Assembly: GCF_003096195.1 (NCBI RefSeq) | Contig: NZ_CP023004.1 | Coordinates: 535,299 to 599,298 of the forward strand | DNA length: 64,000 bases | Reading direction: 5' to 3' | Origin: Ereboglobus luteus | GTDB lineage: Bacteria > Verrucomicrobiota > Verrucomicrobiia > Opitutales > Opitutaceae | Shown: positions 56,136 to 64,000 of the stretch, in pieces | How positions within the stretch are numbered: position 1 is the stretch's first letter | Layout: each line of letters starts with the position of its first letter | Translations under genes and position numbers: made by a program | Notes under the pieces: generated by a model | What the model saw: only the letters and a program-made list of their open reading frames with translations | What the model was told of the DNA's origin: nothing | Database searches by the model: none

Positions 56136-56858
56136 TCACGCGCCGTCCGTTTCGACATTGAAGGATTCCAACGCCTCAAGCGCGGCGCCTTCCTCGGCGG
56201 CTTTTTTCGATGTGCCGCGTCCATGCCCCATCGGCTTGTCGTTGATGAAAACAACCGCCTCGTATTCCTTGGCGTGGTCGCTGCCCGCGGCGTGCTCGAC
56301 AACGTAGCGCACCGCATTGTTGCCGTGCTTGGGTTGCACGAGTTCCTGCAGGCGGCCTTTCGGATTTTCGGCGGGTTTCATCGATGCAAGGCGCTCCGGC
56401 AGCGATCCCAGCAATCCGAGCACAACACGTCGCGTGACAGCCAGATCGCTGTCGATGTAGATCGCGCCGACGAGCGCCTCGAACGCGTCCTCCAGCGCCG
56501 AGTCGCGGTTGCGTCCGCCGGCAGCCTCTTCGCTCGCGCTCACGAGCATGGCTTCGGACAGGCCGATCTCGCGCGCGAGGTCGCTGAGAAATTTTCCCTT
56601 GGAAAGCATTGAGCGATATTTGCTCAGCGAGCCCTCGCGGTCGCCGGGAAACATGTCGAAGAGCACCTCGGTCAGCGCGAGTTGAAGGACGGCGTCGCCG
56701 AGAAATTCGAGCCGCTGGTTGCTCTCCGCGACATCGGCGTGGTCGTGCAGATACGACGGATGCGTCAGCGCGCGCTCAAGCAGCGCCGGTTCGCGAAATG
56801 TGTAGGCGATACGTTGCTGGAGTTGTGCGATGGCGGCGGTGTTTTCGTCCTGTTTCAT
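56136..56858 (-). CDS. rnc: Ribonuclease III
   Basis: RNase III (240 residues) cleaves double-stranded RNA in rRNA and mRNA maturation. The catalytic signature is NQRLEFLGDAVLQLALTE with the Mg-binding Glu/Asp, then the second acidic motif in EDAFEALVGAIYIDSD. The C-terminal dsRBD runs from about 165 (PKGRLQELVQPK, then GRGTSKKAAEEGAALEALE). It is minus-strand, converging with mutY; the following minus-strand gene starts beyond a repeat. Confidence 0.96.
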   Translation of the reverse strand: MKQDENTAAIAQLQQRIAYTFREPALLERALTHPSYLHDHADVAESNQRLEFLGDAVLQLALTEVLFDMFPGDREGSLSKYRSMLSKGKFLSDLAREIGLSEAMLVSASEEAAGGRNRDSALEDAFEALVGAIYIDSDLAVTRRVVLGLLGSLPERLASMKPAENPKGRLQELVQPKHGNNAVRYVVEHAAGSDHAKEYEAVVFINDKPMGHGRGTSKKAAEEGAALEALESFNVETDGA

Positions 56859-56881
56859 TCTACATTATTCATTCTGCATTA

Positions 56882-56901
56882 GAGGGCGTCAGCCCTCGCT
56901 A
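56882..56901. repeat. CGTAG-type palindrome at the end of the ABC-2 permease
   Basis: On the minus strand the permease ends TCG TAG, then CGAGGGC. The TAG lies at 56901-56899, and the palindrome GAGGGC-n4-GCCCTC (56882-56897) follows directly, again starting CGTAG. An AT-rich repeat (ATTATTCATTCTGCATTAG) lies just beyond. Confidence 0.8.
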
Positions 56902-57828
56902 CGAGCTCGCGCTCGCGTAGCGGCGCAGGCCGCGGTTGAAGACAAACACGGCCATAGAAAACCACACCGCCGCCGCGCCGGCGAGCCAAAGAACATGCGC
57001 CGGCGATATTCCGCGCAGCAGGGTGTTCGCGGGGATGTTCGACACCACCACGACGGGAATCACATACACAAAGGCCACGTTGATGATGACGCTTTTCACG
57101 GCCTCGCGCGGGATGCGCGAAAATTCCGTCAGCGAAAAATAACTGCCTTCGATGCCCTCGGTCTTGATGATCCAGAACGTGAGCGACACCGCGAGCAGGA
57201 TGAAACTGTAACTGATCGCGAGGCTGCACACAATCAGCAGCACATAAGTGGCAACCTGCCAGGCGCTCGGCGCGACGCCGAGTTGCCAGAGCGAATAGAC
57301 CACGAGCGCGATGGCGGCGAACACGTTCATGAGACTGTCGAGATCGAGCTTTCGCGTGGAGACCATGAAGAGCACGTTGCCCGGCTGCGCGAGGAAGAAG
57401 TCGAAGTTGCCGTTGCGCACATTGCGCCCGAGCTCGAAGACGTTGCTCCAGAAAAATCCCATCATGAGCCGCTGGATAATCATCGCGGTGCCGATGAGGA
57501 GCATCATCTGGTATTTGTTCCAGCCGGCGATAGAGTCGGTGTGCTCGTAGATCACGGCGATGAGCGCGACGTTCACGCCCATCCAAAGCAGCTCGACAAT
57601 CGACCACATGATGAAGTCGAACCGAAACATCATCGCGCGCACGACGGAGTAGCGCACGCACGCGAGCCAGATGCGGCCATATCGCGGCCCCGCCGCGACA
57701 CGGCCTAATGTGGAATGTAAAATGGAGAATGAAGAATGGGACGAACCGTCGGCGGGACAGGGCGTCCGGCCTTCGGGTGTCTGTGTGTTGTCTGGGTCAT
57801 TCTTCATTATACATTTTTCATTCTGCAT
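56899..57828 (-). CDS. ABC-2-type permease subunit (DUF990-like)
   Basis: This membrane subunit has six transmembrane helices (MFRFDFIMWSIVELLWMGVN, MMLLIGTAMIIQRLMMGFF, AFVYVIPVVVVSNIPANTLL and so on) and length fitting the ABC2_membrane_6 type. Read from ATG 57828 it has 309 residues, but the first 42 or so come from AT-rich repeat sequence (MQNEKCIMKND) that is not conserved-looking. GTG 57657 gives a cleaner start (RYSVVRAMMFRF). The stop (TCG TAG) is also repeat-derived. The related permease is at 62629-63447; the ATPase is outside the window. Confidence 0.82.
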   Translation of the reverse strand: MQNEKCIMKNDPDNTQTPEGRTPCPADGSSHSSFSILHSTLGRVAAGPRYGRIWLACVRYSVVRAMMFRFDFIMWSIVELLWMGVNVALIAVIYEHTDSIAGWNKYQMMLLIGTAMIIQRLMMGFFWSNVFELGRNVRNGNFDFFLAQPGNVLFMVSTRKLDLDSLMNVFAAIALVVYSLWQLGVAPSAWQVATYVLLIVCSLAISYSFILLAVSLTFWIIKTEGIEGSYFSLTEFSRIPREAVKSVIINVAFVYVIPVVVVSNIPANTLLRGISPAHVLWLAGAAAVWFSMAVFVFNRGLRRYASASS

Positions 57829-57830
57829 TA
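57706..57830. repeat. Imperfect inverted repeat of GAATG-type units
   Basis: The left arm 57706-57738 and right arm 57798-57830 are complementary at about 27 of 33 positions. Both are built of NNAATG-like short units (GAGAATGAAGAATG; TTCATTCTGCATTA). Related single arms lie at 21716-21742 and 56860-56880. The permease's first open-frame codons lie inside the right arm. Confidence 0.75.
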
Positions 57831-58194
57831 GCCACGCGACGGCGTCAGCGTGGATTTAGTCGCGTTCGTGAAATGTCATGCAAAAACGTCATGTTGATGG
57901 CAAGTTTGAGTGCCTCCTCATACCAATATTCTCATAGTTTCAGACTATTCAAAGTAGGAGGAATCCTCCGGGTGAGCCGGGATGGTGAATGGCTCACCCG
58001 GAGGGTTCGCCCTACCACACAAGCAGATTGAGTTGGAAACAGAGCTGGAAGCGAAAGTTTCCAGTTTTGAAAACGAGGCATTGTCGTGTTTTTCAAAAAA
58101 TCACACGCAGTCGCTGGCGGGCCAGAGCACGAATGGAGCAACCAACTAAATTCGCCCCGGCATTTCCGGCGCGCCCGCACAACCGGTCGGCGGA
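57829..58194. other. Intergenic region with direct repeat and palindrome
   Basis: No gene is supported. It contains a degenerate copy (57851-57909) of the sequence at 58401-58458, which there spans the start of a small gene, and the palindrome 57954-58015. Confidence 0.5.
57954..58015. repeat. Palindromic element, family with 37932-38003
   Basis: Left arm 57954-57978 and right arm 57991-58015 match at 22 of 25 positions; the inner 13 bases (CTCCGGGTGAGCC) are perfect. The right arm (GGCTCACCCGGAGGGTTCGC and CCTAC) parallels that of the other copy (GGCTCAGCCGGGAGGCTTCG and CCCTGCC). Confidence 0.8.
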
Positions 58195-58413
58195 CTATTC
58201 TTTGATCGGCGTCTCAGCCGCCGACGACGGTGTGCCGGCGCAGGCCTCGCGGATTTCGCGCATCCATTCGGATGTAGTCTTGGGCTGTTTCCCTTTTCGC
58301 AGTTTGCGCGCGTAACCGAGCATGGCTAACGGGCCGAAATTTGACCGCTTGCTTTTCCGGGGTTTGGATATCCCTGAAATATGCCCACGTTCTGCCTGGG
58401 TTGATTTAGTCAT
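58195..58413 (-). CDS. Small hypothetical protein, antitoxin-like
   Basis: The 72-residue frame starts MTKSTQAERGH and ends with SEWMREIREACAGTPSSAAE. A basic N-terminal half (PRKSKRSNFGPLAMLGYARK) and the WMREIREA helix give a look seen in type II antitoxins, but no toxin gene follows. Its start region has a degenerate direct copy 550 bases away (57851-57909), which suggests duplication of a small promoter-plus-start cassette. It may be real; evidence is limited. Confidence 0.4.
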   Translation of the reverse strand: MTKSTQAERGHISGISKPRKSKRSNFGPLAMLGYARKLRKGKQPKTTSEWMREIREACAGTPSSAAETPIKE

Positions 58414-58455
58414 GTGCATGCGACGTCATGCGAAAACATCGTGCCGGTGATAAGT

Positions 58456-61400
58456 TCAGCGGCCATTTTTCTTTGGCCCCAGCCGCATGTGACGGACGCG
58501 CCACAGGAAGATCGCGAGAAAGACGACGAGAGCGGGCAGCGAATGCGCTCCGCCACCGCCGCCGCCACTGCTGTTGCTCGGACTGCCATTATTGTTGCCG
58601 TTTCCTCCTGTATTACCGCCTGTTCCAGAAGTTGCGGTTTGCTCAAGCGTCACAGTTACAGGGTTCCCCTGACCGTTGATCTGGCTGACACGAATGCGCG
58701 CTGTTCGTGTCTTGCCTGCTTCGGGACGACCGTGGAAGCTCAGGCCTAAAGAGCCACTGCCAAATTTCATATCATTGTGGCTAAAATAGACCCAGTCCGC
58801 GCCAGATTCTATTGTCGCCCTCCATGCCATCGGGAAGGACACATCGAAGCTCGCCCTAACCGCTTGAGAGCCGACAGTAAGCTTGGCTGGCGTAACAGAC
58901 AAAGGAGGAACCTCCGTTGTGGGAGAGATGGTGAAAACAGTGCCGCTGGAAGTTAAAACGCGAAGGGCGTTGTTGCCGTGGTCAGCAATGTATAGGGCAT
59001 TGTGACTATCCTTAGTCAGCCCGCTTGGCATGTTGAAGCGGGCGGAGAGCGCGGGACCGTCAAGAAAACCGGATCCACCCTCCGCACCTGCGACTCGCTC
59101 AAAAACACGAGGATTGGCGAGGGGCGCACGGAAGATGGCGTGAGCCCCGGCGTCAGCAACATAAAGGTAATAAGACCCATCCACATAAAGGCCGCTCGGA
59201 ACGACAAAGGGCGCCCCTCCGGGGGTGTCGAGACCGAGTGTGCTCACGGTGTAGGTGGCGGTGGTGCCGGAGCCCACGGGAGTGATTTTGCGAACGGCGC
59301 TGTTTGCACTATCCGCGACGTAAATATTACCGTTGCGATCCATGGTGATGGCCAGCGGAGTGTCAAAACGGGCATTTGCCCCAGTGCCGTCGGCGAAGCC
59401 GCTTTGCCCGGGCAAACCCGCCACTGTGGTAACGATGGGAGTGCGACTGGTGATGTGGAGGTAGATTTGCCGGACAGCGTGGTTTTCCGTGTCTGCCACA
59501 TAGAAATAATTGTCGGCCCAAGTGGCCTTGACAACACCCGCGGGAGCGTTGAAGCGAGCCTCTGTGTCGGTGCCGTCGGCAAAACCTGGAGAACCGGCAA
59601 GACCGCCGATGGTGGTGATCTTGCCGGAAGAGACTTTCATAAGGCGGATAACGTGATTCTCCGTATCGGCGATCGTGCAATTCCAGTTACGGACATCAGC
59701 GCCCAGCGGGGCGTTGAAACGGGCGTTGGTGCCGGTGCCGTCGGCAAATCCCGCCTGCCCGGACGCGCCAGCCTTGAGGTCGATCAACCCGAGGGTGTTT
59801 GTGGCAAAAACTTTCATTGACTGGACGGTGTGCGCCTCCGCGCTAACAATATAAAGCGTGCTGTCGGAAACAGAATAAATGGTGGCGGTCGAGGAGATGG
59901 TTGTATTCATCGCGCCGAGCCCGCTGGGCGAGGGAATAAAATCAGGGATAACGCGCAATGTGACAGGAGGAGTGTTGTCATTACCGACAACGATCCGGTA
60001 ACTCTCTCCATTTTGCGCAAGGCTGACGTTTTCGAGCAGCAGGCTTGCACCGGTGGAATCGTTGCCCGTGACCGAGTGCCAAGCGGTTGCACCGGGCGCG
60101 CGCCGCTGCCAAACGAGCGGCGTTTGCGGATCGGCGCTGCCGCTGCTGTCATGCGCTTTCAATGTGATCTCGCCACCTTCAACGATCATGGGAGTAGCGG
60201 GTTCAATGGTGATGACAGTGTTGTTAATAGTGGTGTTAACGATGTTGGAGATAGTGTGACCGCCGATGTTGCTGACGCGAACGGTGTAATTAACGAGGGC
60301 ATCGGCATCGGTTAAATCAGCAACGATGAGAGTATCGGTGGTGACTCCGGAGTAGCGTCCGGTATTGGTGAGCGGGACCCCATCCTTGAACCATTGGTAA
60401 GAAACCGGTGCATGGGACGCAACAATGACCAAAAAGGCAGCAGACCGCGCACCAGAAGTGGTGGTAACTCGGCAGAAAGGTTGCGCGGTAATGACGGGGG
60501 CATCGGGTTTAGTGAGGGCGACTGTGGCGGAACTGACAACGGAGAGACCGTTGGCATCGGTGACAATGACACTGTAGCTGCCCGCATCAGAGGGCATGGG
60601 GTTGGTGATGACAAGCGTGCCGGTGTTGACACCGGCGAGCACGGTGCCATCGGCGCGAGTAGTATTGGAGAGAAACCGACTGTCCTTGCTCCAAAGATAA
60701 GAAAGCGGCGCAGCGCCGGTGGCGGTAACAGTGAGAGAAAGAGGGTCGGGGGAGAGAACTCCGGAGGCATATTCGAGAGTCGTGCCCGAGGGGCGCATGG
60801 TAACGACAGGTGCGCCAGGCTGGATGTTATCGACGGCGCCCCAAAACGTATAATGACCAATGCTGCCATAAGCGGAGAACCCATCGGTGGCGGGATTCTT
60901 ATAGCCACAACCGGAGATTTTGACAAAATAAGTGCCACTGGTCATGGGCAGCCGAAGCAACTCGGCGGCAAGCGTGTGATCGGTGAAGGAATCTGTTGCG
61001 ATGCCGGTGCCACTGGTCGCAAGAATAGAGCCGTTGTGATCCAGGAGGTCGAGGCGGATGTTGAGGTTGGCCTCCCCGGTGATTGCGTTATTGTTGGCGC
61101 GAAGCGACACTGAGCGCGTGCCGGTAAGCACGAAGCGATGGTAATTGGCGTCGGTTTCGGAGATAATCACGCCGGTCTGGCGCGGATCGCTGGTATCCCT
61201 GGACAATATCAGCGGCACGGCGTTGGCCGGAGTATTGCCAATGTTGTCATCCACGAAGCCGGGAGCGATGTGTGTGTAAGGAGCGCGGGGAAGTCTGTAA
61301 TTGGCGATCAGATCAATGTCATCCTGCGGGGGAGACAGGAAGGTATTGCCGGTGCCGCTCCGGTTTACAGCGTCAGCATATTCACATTTGCTCCATTGGA

Positions 61401-62538
61401 TAACGTGCCTGCGACCGGAACTACCCATAATGGGACCCCAACTCATGGGAGAGGCGCCATGACCATAATAGTATTCGCCGCCTTCGCTGGAATTGGCAGT
61501 TTTCTGTTTCTGTCCGTCGTGCAACAGCCCGAATGTGTGTCCGATTTCGTGCGATGCAGATTCAGCCGCGAAACTCTGGCTGGAGGTAAACACCCAGCAT
61601 GGATACATGTCGCCATCGCGCCCGAGAACAGAGAGGATGGCAACTCCGCCGACTTGCCCGGACGGGTCATACCACTGGCTGTCGGACGTGAAAATGCAAC
61701 GGACACGATGATCGGACGCGGCGCGCGCATAGACGGCAGGATCGGTGGTCACATTGATGTTAAACGGCGCATAATCTTCGCTGACCTTCCGCCAAATTTC
61801 AACGATGTCGGAATTAGAATAATCACTAGGCGCAACCACGATGGGCTCACCGTCAGTGCAAACAACATTCCATTGCGTGCCCTCGATGAGGGCTCCCTCA
61901 AAACAAAGAAAAACAACAACCTCCGCACCAGGACGACTCTCGTAGGCAGGCACCGGTGTTTTCCGCAAAGCCAAGCCGGCAACCTCGGAGTCGGGCGACG
62001 ATTGAAGCGTGGCGTGGATAGCGGGCAGGAAAGGGTGACAAATGACTTCGTCGAGCCGCTTCTCCCGCCAAACAGCGCCGGCTGAGTCATTGATGGAAGC
62101 GTCGAGGACAAAGGCGCGCTGCTCGTCTTCGATAATTACATCACCAGAGATAATACGGTCCGTTAGGGAAAAGAAAACCGACGCACGCTGCCAGCCGTCG
62201 AGTTTGCCGCCGACATAACGGGTGCCATCAGGTCGAAGCGTGACGACATTTACCGTTCCACTCGCATGAATGCCATCAGGCAACACAAGCGTGAAAGAGT
62301 CGCCCTTGTGCATGCGTGCGAGAGAATCAGAAAGGGCTGTGATATCAGCAACCAATTCAGTGGCTCCCAAACTGGCAAACCCCGAGGCGCTTTGCGCTTC
62401 GGGCGGCATGGCGGAAGGGATGGCGGAAGATTTGACGCGTGCAAGAGGAGGCGCATCGCGGTGGGTAATAAACCAGAACGCCGTCGCCACAATGAGGGTG
62501 GCGATTGACAGGGCAGACAGTATTGAGGATTTTTTCAT
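58456..62538 (-). CDS. Giant secreted reprolysin-like metalloprotease with Ig, NHL and BACON domains
   Basis: The 1360-residue protein has a signal/anchor (SIATLIVATAFWFITHRD), then a reprolysin-like (M12B-type) zinc protease with HEIGHTFGLLHD (H330, H334, H340), a Met-turn-like PMSWGPIMG, and a jelly-roll-like cap (about 450-565). Ig-like/I-set domains follow at about 575-670, 676-770 and 775-870. Five NHL-type propeller blades (AGFADGTGTNARFNAP and similar) run from about 885 to 1205, then a BACON domain (about 1212-1300). The tail is a Gly/Asn/Ser linker plus GGGGGGAHSLPALVVFLAIF and a basic end, a tripartite sorting signal. Composition is less GC-rich than the flanks. It splits an ABC-2 permease pair. 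Confidence 0.88.
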   Translation of the reverse strand: MKKSSILSALSIATLIVATAFWFITHRDAPPLARVKSSAIPSAMPPEAQSASGFASLGATELVADITALSDSLARMHKGDSFTLVLPDGIHASGTVNVVTLRPDGTRYVGGKLDGWQRASVFFSLTDRIISGDVIIEDEQRAFVLDASINDSAGAVWREKRLDEVICHPFLPAIHATLQSSPDSEVAGLALRKTPVPAYESRPGAEVVVFLCFEGALIEGTQWNVVCTDGEPIVVAPSDYSNSDIVEIWRKVSEDYAPFNINVTTDPAVYARAASDHRVRCIFTSDSQWYDPSGQVGGVAILSVLGRDGDMYPCWVFTSSQSFAAESASHEIGHTFGLLHDGQKQKTANSSEGGEYYYGHGASPMSWGPIMGSSGRRHVIQWSKCEYADAVNRSGTGNTFLSPPQDDIDLIANYRLPRAPYTHIAPGFVDDNIGNTPANAVPLILSRDTSDPRQTGVIISETDANYHRFVLTGTRSVSLRANNNAITGEANLNIRLDLLDHNGSILATSGTGIATDSFTDHTLAAELLRLPMTSGTYFVKISGCGYKNPATDGFSAYGSIGHYTFWGAVDNIQPGAPVVTMRPSGTTLEYASGVLSPDPLSLTVTATGAAPLSYLWSKDSRFLSNTTRADGTVLAGVNTGTLVITNPMPSDAGSYSVIVTDANGLSVVSSATVALTKPDAPVITAQPFCRVTTTSGARSAAFLVIVASHAPVSYQWFKDGVPLTNTGRYSGVTTDTLIVADLTDADALVNYTVRVSNIGGHTISNIVNTTINNTVITIEPATPMIVEGGEITLKAHDSSGSADPQTPLVWQRRAPGATAWHSVTGNDSTGASLLLENVSLAQNGESYRIVVGNDNTPPVTLRVIPDFIPSPSGLGAMNTTISSTATIYSVSDSTLYIVSAEAHTVQSMKVFATNTLGLIDLKAGASGQAGFADGTGTNARFNAPLGADVRNWNCTIADTENHVIRLMKVSSGKITTIGGLAGSPGFADGTDTEARFNAPAGVVKATWADNYFYVADTENHAVRQIYLHITSRTPIVTTVAGLPGQSGFADGTGANARFDTPLAITMDRNGNIYVADSANSAVRKITPVGSGTTATYTVSTLGLDTPGGAPFVVPSGLYVDGSYYLYVADAGAHAIFRAPLANPRVFERVAGAEGGSGFLDGPALSARFNMPSGLTKDSHNALYIADHGNNALRVLTSSGTVFTISPTTEVPPLSVTPAKLTVGSQAVRASFDVSFPMAWRATIESGADWVYFSHNDMKFGSGSLGLSFHGRPEAGKTRTARIRVSQINGQGNPVTVTLEQTATSGTGGNTGGNGNNNGSPSNSSGGGGGGAHSLPALVVFLAIFLWRVRHMRLGPKKNGR

Positions 62539-62628
62539 GATAACAGGAGCGCTATCCGAGGGTATTGGCCTTGTTTATAATAAGAAACTGACTCGATTCG
62601 TAATGCGCAAACCTAATTCGAATTCATG

Positions 62629-63447
62629 TCAGCCGCCGACTGCCGTGTGGCGTCTGAGGCCTCGCGTCCAGAGGAGACGGGCGATGGTTAGCAGGACAAT
62701 CATCCAGGCGAATTGCAGCATCAGGCCTTGCGCGGCACCGGCGGGGTCGTTCAGGCGGCCCGTGAGGATCGCCACGGGGAAATACATTTGGTAATAATAG
62801 GGCAGGTATTGCGAGATGATGAAAAGCGGGCGCGGAAGCAGGTCGAGCGGGAAGATTTGTCCGGCGAGGAGCGACTCGATCGCATACGAGAGGACAACGA
62901 ACGACTGGATTTCGAGAAACCAGAATGTCAGCATCCCAAAGCAAAACGCGATTGTGAACTGGATCACCGCGGACATGGCCAGCGCGGGCAGGCCGAAGTA
63001 TAAGCGCCACGCCTCGCCTTCGCCGAAGGGCAGCTCCACGTAGTCGCGCACGAAGGGCAGCGCGACGAGCAGCGGCACGATCGCCAGCAGCCCCGACACA
63101 AATCGCGCCGCGCCAAATATGCTCAGGCGGTAGATGAAGTAGTCGATCGGTTTCAGCAGAAACTGGTTGATGAGGCCGTTGCGGATTTCCTCGGAGATTT
63201 GATAGTCCTCGTTGAACGCGCTGATGAAAAAACGGATCACCATGAGCGCGATGAAGTAGGTCATGGTTTGCGCGACGTTGAAGCCGCCGATCTCGGTTTT
63301 GCCCTCGTAGGCCGCGCTCCAGAGCATGAAGACGACGACGAGGTGAAACGCCGAAAAGCTCGCGCGAATGAGAAAATTCCACCGGTAGATCAGGTTGCTT
63401 TGCAGCCCGACGAGAAAGACGTGGCGATATTTGTTGAGGGAGCGGAT
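62629..63447 (-). CDS. ABC-2-type permease subunit (DUF990-like)
   Basis: This 272-residue membrane protein has six transmembrane helices. The start (MIRSLNKYRHVFLVGLQSNL) and the loop ISEEIRNGLINQFLLKPIDY are typical of the ABC2_membrane_6 family, as are LVALPFVRDYVELPF and PLDLLPRPLFIISQYLPYYY. It would pair with the subunit at 56899. In the usual order the two are adjacent to an ATPase; here a 4-kb gene separates them. ATG 63447 is preferred over an in-frame codon eight residues earlier that falls in the palindrome. Confidence 0.88.
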   Translation of the reverse strand: MRSLNKYRHVFLVGLQSNLIYRWNFLIRASFSAFHLVVVFMLWSAAYEGKTEIGGFNVAQTMTYFIALMVIRFFISAFNEDYQISEEIRNGLINQFLLKPIDYFIYRLSIFGAARFVSGLLAIVPLLVALPFVRDYVELPFGEGEAWRLYFGLPALAMSAVIQFTIAFCFGMLTFWFLEIQSFVVLSYAIESLLAGQIFPLDLLPRPLFIISQYLPYYYQMYFPVAILTGRLNDPAGAAQGLMLQFAWMIVLLTIARLLWTRGLRRHTAVGG

Positions 63448-63454
63448 CATCGCG

Positions 63455-63521
63455 GTAGCGCAGACTGCCAAGTCTGCTTTTTCAGAAATCTCAATCAGGC
63501 AGACTTGGCAGTCTGCGCTAC
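63455..63521. repeat. Perfect 23-bp inverted repeat between parA and the permease
   Basis: Arms 63455-63477 and 63499-63521 are exact reverse complements (start GTAGCGCAGACTGCCAAGTC) around a 21-base loop. On the minus strand the first bases are the parA stop codon (TCG TAG). The other end lies just before the permease start. Confidence 0.93.
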
Positions 63522-64000
63522 GATGTGGGCGTTTCCTTCGGCTCGATCAGCTCGAAGCGCGTGATCAGTTCCTTCGCGAGATTTTTGTAGGCCGAGGCTC
63601 CGGGGGAGAGCGGGTCGTAGTCGAAAATTGTTTTGCCGAAGCTCGGCGCCTCACTGAGGCGCACGGTGCGAGGGATCACGGTGTCGAACACTTTTTCGGG
63701 AAGATGCTTGCGCACTTCATCGACGACCTGGCGGGAGAGGTTTGTGCGCACGTCATACATGGTCATCACGATGCCGCCGAGGTCGAGTGCGTCGTTGATG
63801 CCGGCTTCCTTGATGCGGTTGACGTTGCGCAGGATTTGGCCGAGGCCTTCGAGCGCCATGTATTCGCATTGGAGCGCGATGAGGAGGTGGTCGGCGGCGC
63901 CGAGGCCGTTCATCGAGAGCATGCCGAGCGCGGGCGGGCAGTCGAGGATGATGACGCGGAAGCGGCCGGTGTCCTTGATCGACTGGAGCACGCCGCGCAG
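63518..64000 (-). CDS. parA: ParA/Soj-family chromosome partitioning ATPase (N-terminus beyond window)
   Basis: The 160 visible residues are the C-terminal two thirds of ParA. The Walker B-like strand VIILDCPPALGMLSMNGLGA is followed by EYMALEGLGQILRNV, MTMYDVRTNLSRQVVDEVRK, and the family's C-terminal VRLSEAPSFGKTIFDYDPLS and GASAYKNLAKELI. The P-loop lies outside. ParA moves ParB-parS complexes during chromosome segregation. It ends in TCG TAG, the start of the adjoining palindrome. parB is not seen on this side. Confidence 0.94.
   Translation of the reverse strand: MRGVLQSIKDTGRFRVIILDCPPALGMLSMNGLGAADHLLIALQCEYMALEGLGQILRNVNRIKEAGINDALDLGGIVMTMYDVRTNLSRQVVDEVRKHLPEKVFDTVIPRTVRLSEAPSFGKTIFDYDPLSPGASAYKNLAKELITRFELIEPKETPTS

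Overview
The window reads as a chromosomal stretch of a GC-rich, diderm, heterotrophic bacterium, most likely Verrucomicrobiota and probably Opitutaceae. This is inferred from gene content and style, not from a marker-gene tree. The supporting traits are a DUF1080 lipoprotein beside a Tat-exported Gfo/Idh/MocA oxidoreductase, an MCE/Mla lipid-transport operon, a DcaP-like porin, TolC and M13 peptidase genes, the MEP isoprenoid pathway, and a 31-residue mS38/COX24-type basic protein. Intergenic spaces are unusually rich in palindromes and short-period repeats. There are no phage genes, integrases, transposases or CRISPR arrays.

Layout. 1-1712 is the front part of a secreted peptidase-MA-like/TPR protein. 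2247-9258 holds hutI, a three-gene polar amino-acid ABC importer, a porin and an APC amino-acid permease. 9216-12352 holds a second peptidase-MA-like/TPR protein and a trigger factor-like protein without a PPIase domain. 13019-15528 is a TetR / Old Yellow Enzyme / nitroreductase cluster behind a clear palindromic operator. 15593-18898 has hisC facing a two-component system. 18968-22905 is an MlaE-MlaF-MlaD-lipoprotein operon. 23216-25363 has a class A acid phosphatase, an rluE-like pseudouridine synthase and a decayed lutA-like remnant. 25410-31641 has a conserved-looking pair (M50 metalloprotease plus unknown protein) downstream of carB. 31752-34929 has ispE, a DUF1080 lipoprotein and a Gfo/Idh/MocA protein. 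35053-41968 has an HNH protein, rpsA, an M13 peptidase, a triple TonB_C protein and engB. tRNA-Tyr follows at 42044. 42217-48729 is a minus-strand block: xseB-dxs-methyltransferase-TPR lipoprotein-thioesterase-tenA-coiled-coil membrane protein, plus a tiny lipoprotein. 48887-52342 has TolC and a PpiD/SurA-like foldase. 52508-56858 has the mS38-like gene, tRNA-His, proB, a His-rich membrane protein, mutY and rnc. 56899-63447 holds two ABC-2 permeases separated by a 1360-residue reprolysin-like/Ig/NHL/BACON surface protein. The window closes in parA.

Two cross-cutting observations stand out. First, four genes (dxs, ispE, proB and the TPR gene at 9.2-11.3 kb) each carry one apparent single-base deletion, mostly at homopolymers. 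This is a pattern of assembly error more than of gene decay, and those reading frames should be treated as provisionally intact. Second, several unrelated palindromic repeats begin with CGTAG directly at gene ends and supply the TAG stop codon of the gene (ABC ATPase, rluE, ABC-2 permease, parA). This suggests a repeat-delivery mechanism targeted to 3' ends.

The best candidates for new biology are the paired pseudo-zincin/TPR proteins with complementary active-site losses, the PPIase-less trigger factor, the M50 protease with its unknown partner, the triple TonB_C protein, the tenA-coupled coiled-coil protein and the CGTAG palindromes.
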